Shown: piece after piece, positions 1 through 5,579 of the stretch | Numbering within the stretch: the first letter of the stretch is position 1 | Layout of the letters: each line of letters starts with the position of its first letter | Origin: a virus | Direction: 5' to 3' (one strand) | Virus record (IMG/VR): IMGVR_UViG_3300034073_003551 | Location: 1-24,183 of that record | DNA length: 24,183 bases | The notes under the pieces: generated by a model | Database searches by the model: none | What the model saw: the letters and a program-made list of their open reading frames with translations, nothing else | What the model was told of the DNA's origin: nothing | Made by a program: the position numbers and the translations under genes

Positions 1-19
1 GTTCGAAATTACCTACGCC

Positions 20-210
20 TTATTGCGAAAAAAGGACCCGCAATTGAGAATCAGGAAGCGCTGCAATTGAGAATCAATACGGGCGAGAGTGATTCTCATT
101 CTCAGGGTATGGCGAGAATGGTTCTCATTTTCACGTGCAATTGCGACTGATTCTCATTTGCAAGGGGGAGTGGCTGCCCCTGTGATCGCTGCAATTGCGA
201 CTCATTCTCA
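20..210. repeat. Left array of Fur-box-like inverted repeats
   Basis: Four 15-bp sites resemble the 7-1-7 palindrome TGAGAATGATTCTCA: 84-98, 113-127, 142-156 and 196-210, with two mismatches each (last one plus the central base). Two half-sites lie at 45-53 and 68-76 inside an exact 14-bp repeat (40-53, 63-76). A 21-bp unit at 136-156 recurs at 190-210 with one mismatch. The first three full sites start 29 bp apart. The array lies 90 bp upstream of the rightward gene at 300. The consensus is close to the classical Fur box GATAATGATAATCATTATC. A Fur-type regulator is an inference; a phage DNA-binding protein is equally possible. Confidence 0.7.
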
Positions 211-299
211 AGTTACAGTATGTTACAGTTTGCCCCTACCGGCAGGATTCTGCGCTATATTTGTAGTGGCAGAAATGCCGCCCAATCGCAACTCGACAA

Positions 300-461
300 A
301 TGAAAATTGCCGATATGTTCGCGGCTCGACTCTCGCAATTGCAGCGGGAATCAGAGATCAGCGAACGCAAAACAACCGCGACAATCGCTCGCGCTCACGC
401 TCTCATCGCCGACCTACAGGAGATGGAAGCACGATGGGCGAGAGAGGATCGCAGCATATGA
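300..461 (+). CDS. Small helical protein, 53 aa, unknown function
   Basis: Read directly from the sequence: ATG at 300, TGA at 459-461, giving a 53-residue product that begins MKIADMFAARL and ends WAREDRSI. It is charged, proline-free and glycine-free, so probably one or two amphipathic helices; no catalytic motif is visible. There is no Shine-Dalgarno sequence; the word CCCAATCGC (281-289) ends 10 nt before the ATG, as it does before several other cassette genes. A strong terminator starts 6 nt after the stop, which supports a real transcript. A TATATT element at 256-261 could be a -10 box, but no good -35 accompanies it. Another + frame covering 89-568 runs through the terminator and is not favoured. 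Confidence 0.6.
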   Translation: MKIADMFAARLSQLQRESEISERKTTATIARAHALIADLQEMEARWAREDRSI

Positions 462-467
462 GAAGGG

Positions 468-490
468 GGGGGCAGATGCCCCCTTTTTTT
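468..490 (+). terminator. Intrinsic terminator, rightward
   Basis: GGGGGC (468-473), loop AGAT, GCCCCC (478-483), then seven T (484-490). It is a perfect 6-bp stem directly behind the 53-aa gene, and faces the leftward terminator at 499-523. Confidence 0.85.
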
Positions 491-498
491 ATGCCCAA

Positions 499-523
499 TA
501 AAAAAGCCCAGCGATTGCCGGGC
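499..523 (-). terminator. Intrinsic terminator, leftward
   Basis: GCCCAGC (506-512), loop GATT, GCCGGGC (517-523): a 7-bp stem with one mismatch, followed on the minus strand by six T (505-500). It ends the leftward cassette operon whose last gene stops at 549. Confidence 0.8.
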
Positions 524-548
524 GATTGGGTGCGGTGTTGTGGTGGCG

Positions 549-1247
549 CTACGTGGTGGCGGCTGTGATCGCCTGTTCCGCTTTGCGTTTGCCGGTTCCG
601 TGAGCGAGGAAAGCGATGATCACGCGGGCGCCTCGCTTGTGGCAGAGTTTGCAATCTGCGCACGTCTTGGTATCGGATCGTTGCGCTGGGCACACGAGAA
701 CCCGATTCCCTGCAGCGGTCGACCATGTGACGCGCTTCTCATCGGATGCCACAGCCATGACGGCAGGCAGACCGGCTGCAATTGCAGAATCAGCAGCGGC
801 TTCGCTTTCAGTGCTGACGTTCACGGTAAACCCGTTGCGATTGGCTGAGCGGATGAGGGAGAGATTCTCCCCGAGCTTCAGATCGTGGTGAGTGTAGGTG
901 TAACCGTTACGCCCGCGATTGGCTGCCACGATCGCCCGAATGAAGCGGCGGCTGATTCTCCCGGCTGTGTGGGGCAGATCGCCCGCCTGATTGTGGCGCC
1001 AGATCTGACCGATAGGCAGGGAGGCTATCGAGGCTAGGAATTCACGGAAGGGCACACCACGCTCACCACGCGTGATCCGTGCCCAGTGAAGGGCAAGTGG
1101 TCCCGATTCGGCATAACAGCCATTACCGGCAAAAGGGCAGGAGGCGGGGCAGGTTGTCTTGCTACTGGTGGAGACAGGGATCGGTCCGGTTTTGATATTT
1201 GAGCTGACGCGGGTGAGATGGAAGAGGAGCTTAGAAAGGTCAGACAT
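549..1247 (-). CDS. DUF7227-like cysteine-cluster phage protein
   Basis: A 232-aa protein that I recognise as the phage family often labelled DUF7227. Near the N terminus it has C33-x3-C37-x6-C44 in the block CPASCPFAGNGCYAESGP. Then come the family blocks QIWRHNQAGDLP (about 81-92) and NGYTYTHHDLK (about 114-124). Near the C terminus is a second cluster, C186, C196-x2-C199-x2-C202, followed by ARVIIAFLAHG. The cysteines suggest bound zinc or an iron-sulphur cluster; the CYAE block resembles the DUF5131 (Gp37/Gp68) family, but homology is not shown and the biochemical role is unknown. ATG at 1247 is preceded by two tandem GCGATTGGGT words and no clear ribosome site. It is last in the leftward cassette operon, before the terminator at 499-523. 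Confidence 0.8.
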   Translation of the reverse strand: MSDLSKLLFHLTRVSSNIKTGPIPVSTSSKTTCPASCPFAGNGCYAESGPLALHWARITRGERGVPFREFLASIASLPIGQIWRHNQAGDLPHTAGRISRRFIRAIVAANRGRNGYTYTHHDLKLGENLSLIRSANRNGFTVNVSTESEAAADSAIAAGLPAVMAVASDEKRVTWSTAAGNRVLVCPAQRSDTKTCADCKLCHKRGARVIIAFLAHGTGKRKAEQAITAATT

Positions 1248-1273
1248 CGTGCGATTGGGTGCGATTGGGTGAT
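1248..1273 (-). promoter_or_regulatory. Tandem ACCCAATCGC leader word
   Basis: The intergenic gap consists mainly of two abutting copies of ACCCAATCGC on the minus strand (plus positions 1251-1260 and 1261-1270), ending 3 nt before the start codon at 1247. The nine-base core CCCAATCGC also lies upstream of the starts at 300 (+), 1932, 2139 and 6751. Its role is unknown; it may be a translational or regulatory element that stands in for a Shine-Dalgarno sequence. Confidence 0.55.
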
Positions 1274-1408
1274 TCAGTCAGGCAGCTGCCACCATGGCGC
1301 CACGTCTTCAGGGTCGGGCTGCCAATCATCAGTCAGATCATGCTCTGCCAAATATTCGGCGCGTTCTTCCTCGCGATCGTGTGAGATCGGCGGTTGAAGG
1401 GGCAGCAT
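1274..1408 (-). CDS. Small acidic protein, 44 aa
   Basis: Read directly: ATG at 1408-1406, TGA at 1276-1274. The product is rich in Asp and Glu (EEERAEYL, TDDWQPDPEDV) with tryptophans near the C terminus (APWWQLPD). The start overlaps the upstream stop as TGATG, a coupling arrangement used throughout this genome, which supports it being a real gene. No family recognised. A small acidic phage protein may be a protein inhibitor or a DNA mimic, but nothing here shows that. Confidence 0.6.
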   Translation of the reverse strand: MLPLQPPISHDREEERAEYLAEHDLTDDWQPDPEDVAPWWQLPD

Positions 1409-1668
1409 CACATCAGATCGAACATATCGGCCATGGCTACGTCCAACAGCAGATCTGCTAGTTCCGCCTCATCGCGCTTCAATTTGCGGATGCGCTCATC
1501 AATGCGATCGCGCTGGGCATCGCTGAGATCAAATGCATCACGCTTGTGACGCTGCAACTCGAGACGGGTTTCTGTGATCTCACGCAAGGCGGCTTGAGCC
1601 TCGCTGGAATCGCTGAAATGAAATTTCGCCCAGGAGAGATCGGCGGCTGAGATTTCGTGGGTCGACAT
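1408..1668 (-). CDS. Hypothetical coiled-coil protein
   Basis: An 86-aa product from ATG 1668, beginning MSTHEISAADLSW. Residues about 20-75 are a charged heptad-like stretch (TRLELQRHKRDAF, RDRIDERIRKLKRDE) that should form a coiled coil or helical hairpin. A longer reading from TTG 1749 would add a proline-rich extension of 27 residues and would start directly after the upstream stop; I prefer the ATG because the extension looks non-coding. It is coupled to the next gene by TGATG. No family recognised. Confidence 0.55.
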   Translation of the reverse strand: MSTHEISAADLSWAKFHFSDSSEAQAALREITETRLELQRHKRDAFDLSDAQRDRIDERIRKLKRDEAELADLLLDVAMADMFDLM

Positions 1669-1749
1669 TAGGAAGCGAAGGGGTGAAGGGGGCGGGTTGG
1701 CGGATTGCGCGGATGAGGGCGGCGCTTTCGCCCGGTAGGAGGGGTCCAA

Positions 1750-1932
1750 TCATGCGAGAGCCTGCCGGACGCGATAGCGAGAGATTTGCAGACGGTCTGC
1801 AATTGCCGCTTGCGTCATACCGGCGCGGCGATGCATGCGGACGCGGCGGGCTTGCGACATCGTGGCCAGATCGATCAAGGCAACGATCAGTAGGAGGGGC
1901 AGCAGTCCCCACCAGATGAGAGAGAGAATCAT
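1750..1932 (-). CDS. Small membrane-anchored helix-turn-helix protein
   Basis: A 60-aa product. Residues 3-23 are strongly hydrophobic (LIWWGLLPLLLIVALIDL), one membrane segment. Residues 25-58 are a basic helix-turn-helix with the pattern GMTQAAIADRLQISRYRVRQ, typical of helix-turn-helix regions of resolvases and small transcription factors. Starting at Met25 would give a soluble 36-residue HTH instead; the ATG at 1932 is preceded by the CCCAATCGC leader word found before other cassette genes, which supports the longer form. Role inferred: a DNA-binding protein held at the membrane, possibly the local regulator of the cassette. Confidence 0.55.
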   Translation of the reverse strand: MILSLIWWGLLPLLLIVALIDLATMSQARRVRMHRRAGMTQAAIADRLQISRYRVRQALA

Positions 1933-1959
1933 GGTTTCGGGTGCGATTGGGTGAGATGG

Positions 1960-2139
1960 TCAGTTGATGCGAGATGCTGCAGCGGCAGGAATCACAGCCG
2001 CATGAGTGAGCAGCAGACCGGCGAGGAGTTGAGATGAGAGGTTCTTATTCGTGCCGATAGGGGGCAGCACTGCAGCGATGAACACAGCCACTCCAGCGGC
2101 GAGGGTCGCATAACTGGCGGCGATGAGAGCGTTCTTCAT
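1960..2139 (-). CDS. Small two-helix membrane protein
   Basis: A 59-aa product from ATG 2139, MKNALIAASYATLAAG. Two hydrophobic segments are visible, about residues 3-26 (to AVFIAAVLPP) and 37-55 (LLAGLLLTHAAVIPAAAA), separated by a polar loop TNKNLSSQ. It is the first gene of the leftward cassette operon. The leader holds CCCAATCGC 21 nt before the start and the promoter at 2227-2255. An upstream in-frame start at 2187 exists but would add a non-hydrophobic basic segment across the leader. Function unknown; the size and topology would fit a holin-like or small toxin-like protein, with no further evidence. Confidence 0.5.
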   Translation of the reverse strand: MKNALIAASYATLAAGVAVFIAAVLPPIGTNKNLSSQLLAGLLLTHAAVIPAAAASRIN

Positions 2140-2191
2140 GATTTCGGGTGCGCGGCGGGTGCGATTGGGAACCGCGCATGCATGCATCTTA

Positions 2192-2203
2192 GCCCCTAGG
2201 GGC
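2192..2203. repeat. Perfect 12-bp palindrome in the operon leader
   Basis: GCCCCTAGGGGC is a perfect palindrome between the candidate promoter (2227-2255) and the first start (2139). A second palindromic run, GCATGCATGC, follows at 2176-2185. Both lie in the transcribed leader, so they could be operators or RNA hairpins. Confidence 0.5.
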
Positions 2204-2226
2204 AGGAGTCGCTAGCAGCGTGCCAA

Positions 2227-2255
2227 ATATTAGGGCAGTTTTGCGATTGTCACAA
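2227..2255 (-). promoter_or_regulatory. Candidate promoter of the leftward cassette operon
   Basis: On the minus strand, TTGTGA (2255-2250), a 17-bp spacer, then TAATAT (2232-2227). Each box matches the sigma-70 consensus at four of six positions. It would start transcription about 80 nt upstream of the first gene at 2139. The Fur-box-like array begins about 125 bp further upstream. Confidence 0.45.
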
Positions 2256-2379
2256 CGTGCAGCACAGTGAGCCGGTTTGATCGCGTGGGGCATTGATGGG
2301 CACGCGGACTAGTTGCGAGCGTATGGACGCACCTAGGCAACGGCTCGCGATTGCGACCCATATATAAGGTCAGATCGTG

Positions 2380-2605
2380 TAAAAACGGTTCTCATTCTCC
2401 TGGGGGCATGCTGCGCCCTTGCTTATTGAAAATGCGTCGCAATTGCAATAGGTACCCGCACCTTTATTGCGAGTGATTCTCAGTTGCAGTATGCGTATTG
2501 CCGCATGCGAGAGCGATTCTCATTCTCATTCTTATTGCGAGTGATTCTCATTATCACCAACTCTGTGTGTGCGATTGAGGACTTGAGAATGATTCTCATT
2601 ATCAC
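2380..2605. repeat. Right array of Fur-box-like inverted repeats
   Basis: A perfect TGAGAATGATTCTCA palindrome lies at 2584-2598. The 19 bp from 2585 to 2603 match the classical Fur box at 16 positions. Weaker sites lie at 2468-2482, 2508-2522 and 2536-2550, with a half-site at about 2387-2394. A 19-bp unit, TTATTGCGAGTGATTCTCA, occurs exactly twice (2464-2482 and 2532-2550). The array contains no plausible gene. It lies upstream of the leftward cassette promoter and immediately before the 31-bp tandem repeats. Seen: the repeats. Inferred: binding of Fur or of a phage regulator. Confidence 0.75.
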
Positions 2606-2606
2606 T

Positions 2607-2730
2607 AAACCGACCTCGATCCGGTACAAATCCCTTTAAACCGACCCCTTGCAAGAACTTGGCACCTTAAACCGACCCCTCGCAAGAACTTTGCCCTTTA
2701 AACCGAATGCTTGCAAGAACTTACCGCAAA
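2607..2730. repeat. Four 31-bp tandem direct repeats (iteron-like)
   Basis: The word AAACCGA recurs at 2607, 2638, 2669 and 2700, exactly 31 bp apart. Copies two to four share most of TTTAAACCGACC, GCAAGAACTT and a trailing CCC; the first copy shares only the left part. The last copy runs over the stop codon of the leftward gene at 2721. No spacers separate the copies, so this is not a CRISPR array. Period and position fit replication iterons, an operator array or a partition site; none is proven. Confidence 0.75.
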
Positions 2731-3518
2731 ACGAGTTGAGAAAAAGTTCGATTGAATTCTTGCGTGGCAGTGTTGCGTGCAATGTCGAGGAAGGGGAATT
2801 TGCCGGTGTAGTTGGGGATTCTGCTTTCCGTCATTACCCGGTAATACCTGTTGCCCGGTTGACGGCGATCAACGAAGTAGATACCGGGCTTGGGTGATTG
2901 CGTGAAGCGACGACGGAAGTATGGCTCGTAGAGGCTCTCCTCATCAAGGTAGATGTAGTTGCTGAGGCTTTGATCATTGACGGGCGCTTCACCGCGTTGG
3001 CGGACCCCGTAGATGTCAGCCGAGCTGATGTTGCCTTTGAGTGCCGACAGGATCTGCGTGTACTGTCCGGGCGTCATGTTGCCGTAACGATTCAGCCGTG
3101 TTTTGGGGCTGCGGAGGTTGGCAATCATGATTTTGCCCCGTTGCCCAACATGCACATTTCTCCCTGTTGCGTTTTGAACGATCGTGTTTAGCAGCGCACC
3201 TTGGAAACGAGTTGGGTAATGCTTGCCGCCATAGATCTGGGGGAGCAAGTATTGAGCAGGAGCATTGCCGTTTGGAGCATCATCACGGATGAAGATCTTT
3301 GCTTCGAGCTGTTCTGTTGAAGATTTTTTGTAGAGGAAAGAGTTGACAGTGAAGGGAACAGGATTGCTGAATATTGATTTTGCTTGTGACTTCAATTCTT
3401 GTGATGCTGCGTAAACAGCTTTGTTGAGGGCAAGGCTGCCTGCTTTAGGAATTTGAACACGTTGCAGTTCGTTGATTTTACCGATCAGCTCTTCAGGCTT
3501 GAATTCGATTTCGATCAT
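2721..3518 (-). CDS. Phage virion structural protein (minor-tail/connector type)
   Basis: A 265-aa product starting at ATG 3518, chosen because AGGAGG lies 4 nt upstream (3523-3528) and the longer frame would run into a terminator. It resembles a common phage structural family found near head-tail connector genes and loosely like prophage minor tail protein Z. Family-like blocks are an N-terminal helix (KAGSLALNKAV), NPVPFTVNSF, an AKIFIRDD strand, PAQYLLPQIYGG, YGNMTPGQYTQILSAL and a C-terminal IARNTATQEFNRTF. It is separated from the early operon by a terminator (3544-3587) and ends inside the 31-bp repeats. Specific role uncertain. Confidence 0.55.
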   Translation of the reverse strand: MIEIEFKPEELIGKINELQRVQIPKAGSLALNKAVYAASQELKSQAKSIFSNPVPFTVNSFLYKKSSTEQLEAKIFIRDDAPNGNAPAQYLLPQIYGGKHYPTRFQGALLNTIVQNATGRNVHVGQRGKIMIANLRSPKTRLNRYGNMTPGQYTQILSALKGNISSADIYGVRQRGEAPVNDQSLSNYIYLDEESLYEPYFRRRFTQSPKPGIYFVDRRQPGNRYYRVMTESRIPNYTGKFPFLDIARNTATQEFNRTFSQLVLR

Positions 3519-3543
3519 GCTGCCTCCTGCGTGATACCAGCAT

Positions 3544-3587
3544 AAAAAAAATCGCCCCGGTGAGACCACTGCCTCAGCTCAGGGCGA
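3544..3587 (-). terminator. Intrinsic terminator before the structural gene
   Basis: On the minus strand TCGCCC (3587-3582) pairs with GGGCGA (3557-3552) across a 24-nt loop that can itself fold, followed by eight T (3551-3544). It lies between the early operon and the gene starting at 3518. A TATACT element at 3608-3603 just upstream could be a -10 box, which would make this a leader attenuator, but its -35 is poor. Confidence 0.7.
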
Positions 3588-3612
3588 CCCAATCGCTTGC
3601 TCAGTATAGCAC

Positions 3613-3849
3613 CTAGTAGTGGACGTGGTGCTTGATGCCTCTGTACGTCAGATCGGCGTCAATGGTCGGCTGATCGTGTTTGGCATCTTGATAGGGCACA
3701 CCTCTGTATGCCTTGGCAAGAAGCAGTTGAGCGTTTTGCAGGCGCTGCTGGCGTTGCTGCTGCTGCTTGATGAGCTGCAGGTGATTGAGGATAGACATGG
3801 CGCTACGGCAGTAGTCGCAACCCCGTTCCCTGATGCGACCGATCTGCAA
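3613..3849 (-). CDS. DUF4278-like YRG-repeat small protein
   Basis: A 78-aa reading from TTG 3849, or 61 aa from ATG 3798 (MSILNHLQLIK). A glutamine-rich helix (KQQQQRQQRLQNAQ) is followed by two YRG units: KAYRGVPYQ and DLTYRGIKHHVHY. Paired YRGxxY units are the mark of DUF4278, a small family I associate with cyanobacteria; the role is unknown. The longer form includes a single CDYC pair. Which start is used is unclear, since neither has a good ribosome site. An overlapping serine-rich frame here is a shadow. Confidence 0.5.
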   Translation of the reverse strand: MQIGRIRERGCDYCRSAMSILNHLQLIKQQQQRQQRLQNAQLLLAKAYRGVPYQDAKHDQPTIDADLTYRGIKHHVHY

Positions 3850-3875
3850 CCCATAGGGTCGAACGTACTTTTACG

Positions 3876-4322
3876 TTAATCCTCAAAAGGTACTTCGTAC
3901 ATATCCATGACGGTGATCAGTACACCGGGAGGCTCTTCACCGATGCAGTAACGCTTTTCTGCGGTGAGGCTATGAACAAGGGAATCGTCTTTGATCAGTT
4001 CTGCAATGGTGAGTGCATCAAGCACAGCACGACAGAGCTTGTCGATATCTGGCTTTGTTATTTTGTGACTTGGTGCTTTGCTTTTCAGTGCGCCTTTAGT
4101 AGTAAAGTGCGACTTGGGACGCGGAAAGCAAAACACCAGAGACACGCTAACTGCGTTCTCGATGGTGCGTGGGAAATCAAGTGATTTGGTGTCGGCAATG
4201 ATTTGTTCACGCCATGGTTTGAGTGCTTTGCATGATTCGATCATGCGACCCATGCCAACGTGACGCTTGCTGCCTTGTGGAGCAGGGATGCCGATTGTTT
4301 TCCACGAAAAGCACCAGTTCAT
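3876..4322 (-). CDS. rusA: RusA-family Holliday junction resolvase
   Basis: A 148-aa product. Start ATG 4322 overlaps the upstream stop as ATGA, which selects it over an in-frame start at 4367. Family signatures are the N-terminal strand IGIPAPQGSKR, the acidic active-site block KPDIDKLCRAVLDALT with conserved aspartates, the following IKDDSLV and the basic KRYCIGE. RusA enzymes cut Holliday junctions as dimers; phage versions resolve recombination and replication intermediates before packaging. It is in one operon with a RecB-like exonuclease and, across the control region, near an annealing protein, so it probably belongs to that recombination system. Confidence 0.88.
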   Translation of the reverse strand: MNWCFSWKTIGIPAPQGSKRHVGMGRMIESCKALKPWREQIIADTKSLDFPRTIENAVSVSLVFCFPRPKSHFTTKGALKSKAPSHKITKPDIDKLCRAVLDALTIAELIKDDSLVHSLTAEKRYCIGEEPPGVLITVMDMYEVPFED

Positions 4323-4519
4323 TGTTGTTTTAGGCGAAGCTTTGTTGTGCTTCCAATGCGTGTCCAAGAGTACTCATCACGCTGCATGATGTATTCATGC
4401 GTGAAGACATTGGCACCGCAGGCGCGGCATTTGAGGTGGCGCAAGGTGTGGTCTTCGCAAGGGTAGGTCTTGATAACACGGAAGTTATCAGAGGAGCAAT
4501 CGGGGCACTTGGTTTTCAT
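4319..4519 (-). CDS. NrdR-like zinc-ribbon protein (short)
   Basis: A 66-aa product from ATG 4519, which overlaps the upstream stop as ATGA. CPDC near residue 5 and CRAC near residue 31 form a four-cysteine zinc ribbon resembling the N-terminal ribbon of NrdR, including a following THEYI. The ATP-cone domain of NrdR is absent, so this is not NrdR. The ribbon is close to that of the next gene upstream, suggesting tandem duplication. Probably a nucleic-acid-binding or protein-contact module; target unknown. Confidence 0.6.
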   Translation of the reverse strand: MKTKCPDCSSDNFRVIKTYPCEDHTLRHLKCRACGANVFTHEYIMQRDEYSWTRIGSTTKLRLKQQ

Positions 4520-4845
4520 GCTTTGTAGAAGTAGGAGCATTCAGTGGCGAAGGTGCCGCCAGCTTCTGGGATGTCGAGTGAGCATTTGCCATCGACGAAT
4601 TGATGACAATCATTGCAGGTTGTTTGTTGTTCATCGCGTAACATAAAACTTTTTATGTAATCGTACTTTTGCTTAATTTCCCTGTAGTAGTCGAGGGTTT
4701 CACGTTCGATTTCATAGATTGTCCAACTGTGATCACAGTTAATGCAACGCCTGCGGATGCGACGTGTTTCGTTTTGATGTGACGGGGAAGATTCAACGAC
4801 ATGAATTTTGGTGTGATTGCATTTGGGGCAACGTCGTCCGCTCAT
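4516..4845 (-). CDS. Zinc-ribbon protein with second cysteine cluster
   Basis: A 109-aa product with ATG at 4845 overlapping the upstream stop as ATGA. The N-terminal ribbon has CPKC (about 6-9) and CINC (about 34-37), followed by WTIYEIE, again like the NrdR zinc ribbon. A helical linker (YYREIKQKYDYIK) leads to a second cluster, CNDC, GKC and ECSYF, in which IPEAGGTFATECSYF resembles small phage zinc-finger proteins. Two metal sites on one short chain suggest nucleic-acid binding. Function unknown. Confidence 0.6.
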   Translation of the reverse strand: MSGRRCPKCNHTKIHVVESSPSHQNETRRIRRRCINCDHSWTIYEIERETLDYYREIKQKYDYIKSFMLRDEQQTTCNDCHQFVDGKCSLDIPEAGGTFATECSYFYKA

Positions 4846-5579
4846 TTGTCAACCAGTTCGAAGTGATAGCCGTTTGCGGCAGAGCCAAATTTGATGGCTT
4901 TGAAGATGCCGCTACGTGTTACAAAGACAGCTTTCCCAGCTTCTCTGTATGAGTTGTAAATGCGCCCTGTCTCAATGCAACGCACTCGATTCGGTGGTTT
5001 TAACGGTTGATTGCGGTTTGGGTAGTTTTCAAGGATAAAGTCAACCAGCTTTTCGTCTTCAAGCGCAATGTAAAGATCCATGCGATTGAGACCGCCGAAT
5101 AGTTCAGGACGCTTGCGAGCAAAACGACGCACAGCAACGTTGGTGATGTAGTGCGGTGAATTTGACATTTCACTTTGCCTTGTTGCTTCAAGACCAAGCT
5201 TTAGCCAATAGCGCACAGCATCACCACTGATGCCAAGTGTGCGTCCGAGAGAGTTGGCGCTGTAAACGTATTGCGGACGCAGGGAAAGACCAAGTTCATG
5301 AATTTTGAGCTTGATCGATTGCGCCGTGCGTTTGGGATGACCAAGCAAAGCATTCTGTCTGTTGAAAACACGAATCATTTGCGCTGTTGGCAACGTTTCA
5401 GCAATCTCACGTAGCAGTTGGATTTCGTCATGTTTCCATTGTCTGCGTTGTTGATGATGCAGTTTGAGACGGCATTCTTGAGAGCAGGTTTTACGTGGTG
5501 AAAGACCTCCTTTGGTGTATTTGATTGGGAAGAACGTGTTGCCACAGATAATGCATTTACGTGAACGTGGAGCGATCAA
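4842..5579 (-). CDS. Multi-domain DNA-binding protein (zinc finger, helical, NUMOD-like)
   Basis: A 245-aa product if it starts at TTG 5579, which overlaps the upstream stop as TTGA; a longer form from TTG 5648 would overlap the previous gene by 73 nt. Order of parts: a zinc finger (CIICGNTFF to CSQECR); a Myb/SANT-like helical region (WKHDEIQLLREIAETLP); a MerR-like turn (SLGRTLGISGDAVRYWLKLG); a C-terminal NUMOD-like segment (VRCIETGRIYNSYREAG, FVTRSGIFKAIKFG). NUMOD segments are DNA-binding pieces of homing endonucleases, but I see no nuclease domain. It may be a degenerate homing protein or a phage regulator. Confidence 0.6.
   Translation of the reverse strand: MIAPRSRKCIICGNTFFPIKYTKGGLSPRKTCSQECRLKLHHQQRRQWKHDEIQLLREIAETLPTAQMIRVFNRQNALLGHPKRTAQSIKLKIHELGLSLRPQYVYSANSLGRTLGISGDAVRYWLKLGLEATRQSEMSNSPHYITNVAVRRFARKRPELFGGLNRMDLYIALEDEKLVDFILENYPNRNQPLKPPNRVRCIETGRIYNSYREAGKAVFVTRSGIFKAIKFGSAANGYHFELVDK

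Noticed and set aside
89-568. 159-codon + strand open frame
   Set aside because: It runs through the repeat array and both terminators, and its composition is unlike a folded protein. The 53-aa frame at 300-461 ends just before the terminator and fits better.
2607-2730. CRISPR array
   Set aside because: The 31-bp copies abut without spacers, and no cas genes are visible.
3648-3854. Serine-rich minus-strand frame overlapping the DUF4278-like gene
   Set aside because: Its Ser run is the glutamine-codon run of the other frame read out of phase; the YRG units support the other frame.
4319-4519. Calling the short zinc-ribbon gene nrdR
   Set aside because: The ATP-cone domain that defines NrdR is missing and the protein is less than half the usual length.
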